From Nothopassalora personata (Eukaryota > Ascomycota > Dothideomycetes > Mycosphaerellales > Mycosphaerellaceae), in contig CM066290.1 in the NCBI GenBank assembly GCA_033816765.1, forward strand, positions 992,001 to 1,056,000: DNA of 64,000 nucleotides, in the 5' to 3' direction. Made by a program: the position numbers and the translations under genes. Below, piece after piece: positions 61,968 to 64,000 of the stretch. Position 1 is the first letter of the stretch. The number at the start of each line of letters is the position of its first letter. The notes beneath the pieces were generated by a model that did no database searches, had not been told where the DNA came from, and saw only the letters and a program-made list of their open reading frames with translations.

Positions 61968-63770
61968 ATGGCGCCCAAACAGAAGAAGAACAAATCCGCT
62001 CTACCACGACAGCATGCGCCATGGTCGAACGTGAGGCGTTTGTTTCCTCTTCCAGTGCTAGTGCTGGTCGCGGCAGCCATATCGCCCGTCTCACAACTCA
62101 CACTGGCACCTGTTTACGGCGCGATACCGTCTTCGGTAAATCATGGGACCATGTTGATACTATCTTACACCTTAGGCTTCATGCTCAAGGCGATACATAA
62201 GGAGCCATCGCCTTCGGTGCTGCCATTCCTCGCTATTTGGGCTTCTTGGATGCCGGCCATACAGAGCTGGCTTCTGCCATTCAGTTCCCAGCTTGGACCG
62301 ACGGGGGGACCTATCCTCAATGGATTTCTGAGCTGTCATACGCTATTGATACCGTCGGTATATGCTCTCGCTGAGTTATGCGAGGGCTTTGGTCTCCATA
62401 GAGTCGTGCCTCGTGTAGCTGCGCTGGCGGTGTTCGCTTGCATAATTGCATACCCGATATATTTTCTCGAGCAGATACTTAGCCAGACTATCACCAAGCA
62501 ACTACTGCAAATACCGAGCTTCACGTTGACACCTGTCCACCTGCAGCTTGGACTAGCGTTGACTTATGCCGTATTACATCCTTCCCGGCTGGTTCTGTTC
62601 GGTGTACCAGCGTTAGGACTCACAGCATTACTCAATCCACACTACACTCGCGCTTCGGCCAACCTCTCGTTGCATGCCCACAACTGGGCCCTGGTCGATC
62701 GACAATGGTCCAACACAGGTTACATCTCAGTCCTCGAAAGCTCCATGCACCAATATCGAGTGATGCGGTGCGACCACTCCCTCCTTGGCGGCGAATGGCT
62801 TCTGACAGAGCAGCGTAAGCAGCAAGAAGGTTGGAAAGTCAATGAGCCGATCTACGCAGTCTTTGAGATGCTCGAGGCTGTCCGATTGTTACAAGTGAAC
62901 CCGGTCATACCAGACACAGAAGCGCAAGCGCTGGTCATAGGATTAGGAATTGGAACAGCACCCAAGGCCTTCGTCTCACACGGAATCAACACCACAACCA
63001 TCGAGCTAGACCCCATTGTGCACGAATTTGCCACAAAGTATTTCGATCTACCGACAAATCACACATCAGTGATTCAGGATGCGGTCTCGTGGGTCGAGGA
63101 AGCAGTCGTAACACAGCAGGAAGGAAAGAAGTACAACTATATCATCCACGATGTCTTCACCGGCGGCGCCGAACCATTGGCTCTGTTTACCACCCAATTC
63201 CTTACGAACCTCCGCACCCTCCTCACACCAAATGGAGTAATAGTCCTCAACTACGCCGGTGACCTCTCAGTCCCTCTAACGCGCCTCGCCCTCCGCACCA
63301 TCTCCAAGACCTTCTCCAACCAATGCCGCATCTACCGCGACGGACCTCCCGAAACAAAACCCCAACACGACAGTCCCGACTTCCTAAACATGGTCGTCTT
63401 CTGCCGCAACAGTCCGGGTCCCATTTCCTTCCGCACTCCCACAGCCGCAGACTTCTTGGGCAGCAAAAGCAGACAGTACTACATGCTCCCGAAACCCGAA
63501 CACGAAATCCCGTTCCCGCAGGGTGCTGCAACGTACACCGAACAGGAACAGCAACATCTGACGCAAGTTCCACCGCTGAAACACCCCGATGACGCGTTGT
63601 ACAACGCACCGAAGAAGGCGGAAGCTGCGGGAGCGCTGATCCCCGACGATGGCGAAGTCTTGGAGCTTGGCGACGTGGGTAAGCATGCCGCGCAGCAGGT
63701 TGAGAGTGCGGTGCGGCATTGGCATCTTATGCGACAGGTGTTGCCTGATGCTGTCTGGGAGCTTTGGTAG
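61968..63770 (+). CDS. Membrane-anchored spermidine-synthase-like methyltransferase fold protein
   Basis: 600 residues in one exon from ATG 61968 (MAPKQKKNK). The N-terminal ~220 residues contain about six hydrophobic helices (RLFPLPVLVLVAAAISP, VPRVAALAVFACIIAYPIYF and others). The C-terminal half is a Rossmann domain of the spermidine/spermine synthase family. It shows YISVLESSMHQYRVMRCDHS, ALVIGLGIGTAPKAF (nucleotide loop, about residue 320), TTTIELDPIVHEFA (acidic strand-2 end), YIIHDVFTGGAEPLALFT and NGVIVLNYAGD. True spermidine synthases have D-x-x-D or Y-D-x-I/V-x-D at the HDVFTGG site, so aminopropyl transfer is doubtful. A membrane-bound SAM-dependent enzyme of unknown substrate is more likely. 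Fungal proteins of this layout are poorly characterised. Confidence 0.8.
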   Translation: MAPKQKKNKSALPRQHAPWSNVRRLFPLPVLVLVAAAISPVSQLTLAPVYGAIPSSVNHGTMLILSYTLGFMLKAIHKEPSPSVLPFLAIWASWMPAIQSWLLPFSSQLGPTGGPILNGFLSCHTLLIPSVYALAELCEGFGLHRVVPRVAALAVFACIIAYPIYFLEQILSQTITKQLLQIPSFTLTPVHLQLGLALTYAVLHPSRLVLFGVPALGLTALLNPHYTRASANLSLHAHNWALVDRQWSNTGYISVLESSMHQYRVMRCDHSLLGGEWLLTEQRKQQEGWKVNEPIYAVFEMLEAVRLLQVNPVIPDTEAQALVIGLGIGTAPKAFVSHGINTTTIELDPIVHEFATKYFDLPTNHTSVIQDAVSWVEEAVVTQQEGKKYNYIIHDVFTGGAEPLALFTTQFLTNLRTLLTPNGVIVLNYAGDLSVPLTRLALRTISKTFSNQCRIYRDGPPETKPQHDSPDFLNMVVFCRNSPGPISFRTPTAADFLGSKSRQYYMLPKPEHEIPFPQGAATYTEQEQQHLTQVPPLKHPDDALYNAPKKAEAAGALIPDDGEVLELGDVGKHAAQQVESAVRHWHLMRQVLPDAVWELW

Positions 63771-64000
63771 GGCGGTCGTTGGGCGTGGAGTGGTTGCTAT
63801 TGTTGTTGTGGTGGTGATGGAGCTGTTCGTGATGGAAATTGCTCATCGATCGGCAGCGTTTGAGGACGGATCTCGAAATGTTGGTGATGAAACGGGATGG
63901 TCTGTGAAGTCACATATATTTAGCTAGAGCGAATCAAAAGATAAAGATATGTGGATTGGCGTGGGTGATGGTGTGTGGCATGTATTATTGGGGTATCATC

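Noticed and set aside
1..64000. CRISPR arrays, bacterial operons, riboswitches, insertion sequences
   Set aside because: The sequence is clearly eukaryotic, with spliceosomal introns; no direct-repeat/spacer arrays, terminal inverted repeats or transposase motifs were seen.

Overview
The window reads as nuclear DNA of a filamentous ascomycete (Pezizomycotina). The evidence is short introns (about 45-100 bp) with GT...CTAAC/CTGAC-like branch sites...AG, fungal-type gene families (Zn2Cys6 and GATA regulators, ERMES subunit Mdm34, sedolisin, class II myosin, Red1-like zinc finger protein), and dense gene packing on both strands. A Dothideomycete such as a Mycosphaerella relative is my best guess, from the general look of the proteins only. 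Genes are individually transcribed; nothing suggests operons.

The left 25 kb is accessory-like. It holds the 3' end of a GATA-finger gene, an NTF2-like gene with an apparent frameshift, a secreted histidine acid phosphatase with a CACGTG site in its promoter, a truncated-looking 2H phosphoesterase overlapping an unknown opposite-strand gene, a small cysteine-rich secreted protein, a badly broken FAD monooxygenase, a sedolisin protease whose prodomain is damaged, a membrane RING protein with an atypical zinc ligand set, an F-box/2EXR-like protein, two hypothetical proteins, a regulator carrying a Zn2Cys6 cluster near its C terminus, and remnants of a cutinase/acetylxylan esterase and of a Cys-rich protein. 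At least six of these loci carry in-frame stops or frame changes.

The right 39 kb (25.2-63.8 kb) is a run of intact conserved genes: MDM34; a large AlkB-like 2OG-Fe(II) dioxygenase with extra zinc motifs; a Red1-like zf-C3H1 protein; class II myosin (divergent from the Red1-like gene); a tail-anchored inositol 5-phosphatase-like protein; a YTH-domain protein; HOP1 (divergent from the YTH gene); an MFS transporter; YRA1/ALY; haspin kinase; and a membrane-anchored spermidine-synthase-like protein.

The most interesting functional grouping is a Red1-like protein, a YTH protein and the meiotic gene HOP1 within 22 kb. In fission yeast, Red1 and the YTH protein Mmi1 act together to eliminate meiotic mRNAs, and Yra1 belongs to the same nuclear mRNA-fate world. 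Whether the linkage means anything here is untested.

Exon boundaries were read by eye from splice signals and reading frame. I had no alignments or database searches, and family calls rest on recognisable motifs.
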